Positions 12,801 to 14,074 of a DNA stretch of 14,074 nt are shown piece after piece. Each line of letters opens with the position of its first letter. Within the stretch, counting starts at the first letter, position 1. The position numbers were made by a program, and so were the translations under genes. Source of the stretch: SFWF01 sp964599835 (GTDB taxonomy: Bacteria > Bacillota > Clostridia > Oscillospirales > Acutalibacteraceae). The notes under the pieces were generated by a model. The model saw only the letters and a list, made by a program, of their open reading frames with translations. It did no database searches and was not told where the DNA came from. The stretch covers positions 1-14,074 of the forward strand of contig CAZRHF010000056.1 of assembly GCA_964599835.1 (NCBI GenBank). The letters are read 5' to 3'.

Positions 12801-14074
12801 GCCTTTACGGCCTGAATAGCGGCTTCGATTTCCGAAACGTGCTTGGAGATATAGCCTCTGCTGCTCCAGAAATGGACGGGAGCGCCGTCATAGCCCTTGT
12901 GGATAACTATGACCTTCTGACCTGTAAGCTCATACCATTCTGCGGCAAGGGCAGGGTAGAAGCCGATGCTGGAATTACCGGCAGAGGCAATCTGTCCGTT
13001 TACGTAGGTGTTCATATCGGTAAGACCGCCGTTCAACCACATATAGGCGTTACCCTTTTCTGCGGTTAAGGGGGCTGTGCCGTTAAGCTCGCCTGCGGTA
13101 CCTCTTGCGTTAGACTGTCCGTCAACAAGAATAATGCTGACCTCGGCCTTCTTTACGGTTACCATATAAAGTACATAGTCTGCCATAACGGGAACGGGGG
13201 AGACGGTGGTGCCGACGGCGTGAATGGTGTTTCCGTCAAGGGTAACACAGCCGTTACCCGAAGACAGGGACACCTTATTTGCATTTTCAAAGGTGTGATA
13301 GTCGTCGTATTTAAGCTCCAGCTTTTCCATCGTTACGGTCTTCGAGTTATCAATAGTATCGGGGAGACGCAGAGCCCGCTCTATAGCTTTTACAAGCAGA
13401 GCTGAACCCTCGGCAGTGGGATGAACGCCGTCCTTAAGCATTTCGTCGGCATTTTCTGCGGTGATTCCGCCCTTATCCCAGAGATTCAGCAGCTCTACGC
13501 CGTAAAGCTCCGCAACCTCGTCAAAGGCGGTGATTATCTCTTCATAGGTGCACTTATAATAAGGCTTAGGTGCACGGGAGCGGTTTGCAAATGAGGGAGC
13601 GATAAGAACAAGTCTCGGGGAATTCTCTTTGGAAAGGATGGCCTCACATACTGTTTGTAATGCGCCGTATACTGTTCCGTTATCAAAGTCGGAGCCCTTT
13701 GCCTTAAGTTCTCCGATATAAGATCCGTAGTACCAGTCGTTGGTACCGCCCGAAACCGTCCATATATCGGCGTCTCTGTAGCTGCTCAGAAGGATTCTTT
13801 CGACTATGGAGGTATATTCATAGGAAGAACCGATAGCGTTGTTTATGTCGCCTCTGGAATATTCATTTACTGCGACCGTACTGCCTCCGAGACCGTAATT
13901 TTTGCCCGAAAGTCCCGTGGAAGCAACAACGCTGTTATAGTAATAGCTTGCGTCCTGGGTAATGCTGTCGCCTACGGCATTCCAGGTCGTATTTCCCGAC
14001 ATAGCGGGATTTATGACCTTGTAGTCGGCATAAAGGTCGGCGTCAAGCTTTTCGGCGGCTATTACCGAGGGAGC
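9872..14074 (-). CDS. multidomain dual esterase (SGNH hydrolase + sialate O-acetylesterase-like) with three lectin-like modules, N-terminus beyond window
   Basis: The frame is open to the right edge, giving 1400 visible residues. Numbered from the internal Met at 14002 (24 residues precede it), domain 1 (1-214) is a GDSL/SGNH hydrolase: GDSIT with Ser13, GLGGS, GTND with Asn88, and DGVH with Asp191 and His194. After a linker or Ig-like piece, domain 2 (about 286-568) resembles sialate O-acetylesterase/CE6: DGQSN with Ser297, WLQGGSN (414-420) and VHYSQAGY with His546. A spacer (571-697) leads to three modules at 698-910, 937-1148 and 1162-1375, each opening LP-x-x-WQ-(F/I)-G and closing TD-x-x-VY, probably lectin-like jelly rolls. 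The chain ends shortly after the third, with no dockerin or LPxTG. It probably deacetylates glycans outside the cell; export is inferred because the signal region is not in view. The stop lies before a strong terminator. Confidence 0.8.
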   Translation of the reverse strand, partial: APSVIAAEKLDADLYADYKVINPAMSGNTTWNAVGDSITQDASYYYNSVVASTGLSGKNYGLGGSTVAVNEYSRGDINNAIGSSYEYTSIVERILLSSYRDADIWTVSGGTNDWYYGSYIGELKAKGSDFDNGTVYGALQTVCEAILSKENSPRLVLIAPSFANRSRAPKPYYKCTYEEIITAFDEVAELYGVELLNLWDKGGITAENADEMLKDGVHPTAEGSALLVKAIERALRLPDTIDNSKTVTMEKLELKYDDYHTFENANKVSLSSGNGCVTLDGNTIHAVGTTVSPVPVMADYVLYMVTVKKAEVSIILVDGQSNARGTAGELNGTAPLTAEKGNAYMWLNGGLTDMNTYVNGQIASAGNSSIGFYPALAAEWYELTGQKVIVIHKGYDGAPVHFWSSRGYISKHVSEIEAAIQAVKANGNFEIASAGYYWLQGGSNMILEANTSGYQDYEVYTTPSQYVSAYLTIHNSYITALEKSGVTAFAGILSNRSRDCVKGLSVFSEYAGARAAQQYLANNYDNIYMASSLADTWNQTGTDAYTFTAESGKQVSVSAVKNLFAYAPVHYSQAGYNAVGMDAADGIFKALGGAEAKDFTLYGEDGVTKYAENDIIYLTDNLRRTGTQNSFEENAAQLAAVISPTYGRSSGMTVTAKDLSGQTVTGIIEANGYISDITKVTKPLVITVTVNGISKDYRLLGPDGKASDFLTYCDTLGAELSDTLFSSDFASASTTANDTLPANWQFGNYADNSVSWNRQGKQASVKDRVIDSSGTVKRGILLEGNGASTVIGTKDLGTKNYVAAATLYYLTSYNSDPPYFRFVNNVSNTTLSTYKLSVKGFKFSGPKKSDGSTTSTFTASDTSYNCSDYMGENVDKYSRLDLTIYSYGGYNYYFIDGKLVGSHAQESRDTTGDVVAFSAWGAGILITDLNVYALSAPIKVDGDIVDYTEELGASITAPILTPDLSAEATTSEGTLPSGWQFGTSSGNSISWNAVAKKAKIASAAVDANGTVKKGIYISGHGASTVIGTAPIDTKNYVASATLYFLGGEHATEQSYFKFFNNVSDTALASGVKANTIRIDGSLSDGSAGTGKLFISAASSSTYTTADLIGHGITQYTKLDMVIVSYGGYNHYFINGKLIASATKSSRDNAGDVIGFSSWYSKLLITDFSVYGLEDENAAGIGAEIGDAIYVSNFDSESSTSYGTLPSGWQIGACSGNNKIDWNRDGTSAQIAEKQIDAEGNTEKGIYFTTVAGSSTVFGTTDLGTKNYVATATVYYLGGIGDVPYYQMFNNVINTTLSAADNGANSTRIYGSLADGSDGSNKILINGKTYYSTDYSDGGVTPYSKLTIKLYSFNGYNNYYVNGRFVASYEKTSRDTEGDLVGFSVWYSKALLTDFSVYELN
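9878..11911 (-). repeat. three tandem lectin-like modules in the esterase
   Basis: Modules at about 11273-11911, 10559-11194 and 9878-10519. Conserved points are LPxxWQ(F/I)G, the xGAST-V-x-GT segment, the F-x-N-N-V strand, GGYNxYFI(D/N)GK and SRDxxGD(V/L)xxFS(x)W. Conserved Trp spacing is 235 and 229 residues. Modules 2 and 3 are closer to each other than to module 1. Confidence 0.75.

Noticed and set aside
14000..14002. Internal ATG as the true start of the esterase
   Set aside because: The frame continues with protein-like sequence to the right edge, no ribosome site precedes it, and the SGNH first strand is too close for a signal peptide to fit.

Overview
The window looks like chromosomal DNA from an anaerobic gut or rumen Clostridia (Bacillota), probably near the Ruminococcaceae/Oscillospiraceae. 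The evidence is a GGGtGRT-type Fe-S scaffold gene at the left edge, strong AGGAGG-like ribosome sites, extended -10 promoters, compact intrinsic terminators, and very large secreted proteins, one of which ends in a dockerin. No phage, insertion sequence, CRISPR array, rRNA or tRNA was recognised. The lineage call is inference.

Left part (1-5311): the 5' part of the GGGtGRT gene (minus) has its own promoter. It is followed by a 430-base stretch holding a possible gene remnant, and then by a two-gene minus-strand operon. The operon encodes two proteins without signal peptides: a TIM-barrel glycosidase-like protein of 489 aa and a DUF4838-type protein of 638 aa. Both carry a C-x-C-x-x-C motif next to the presumed active-site region. 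A cupin/AraC regulator is divergently transcribed from the operon. The 148-base gap between them holds both promoters and short direct repeats that could be operators. This reads as a regulated intracellular glycan-processing module.

Middle (5312-5963): a monocistronic flavin reductase-like gene has its own near-consensus promoter and ends in a bidirectional terminator.

Right part (5977-14074): two large minus-strand genes flank a second cupin/AraC regulator (plus strand). One encodes a 908-aa secreted protein with three tandem beta-helix/GLUG-like modules and a C-terminal dockerin. The other, cut by the right edge, encodes at least 1400 aa: a GDSL/SGNH hydrolase domain, a sialate-O-acetylesterase-like domain and three tandem lectin-like modules. 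Together these suggest extracellular glycan binding and deacetylation controlled by the local AraC protein. The right end of the AraC gene has two stacked terminators facing the esterase gene.

In both halves an AraC regulator is divergent from a carbohydrate-active target, and no transporter lies in the window. The strongest points for a second look are the dual-esterase protein, the pair of CxCxxC glycosidase-like proteins, the two regulator/target intergenic regions, and a 12-base sequence found next to the terminators of both secreted-protein genes.
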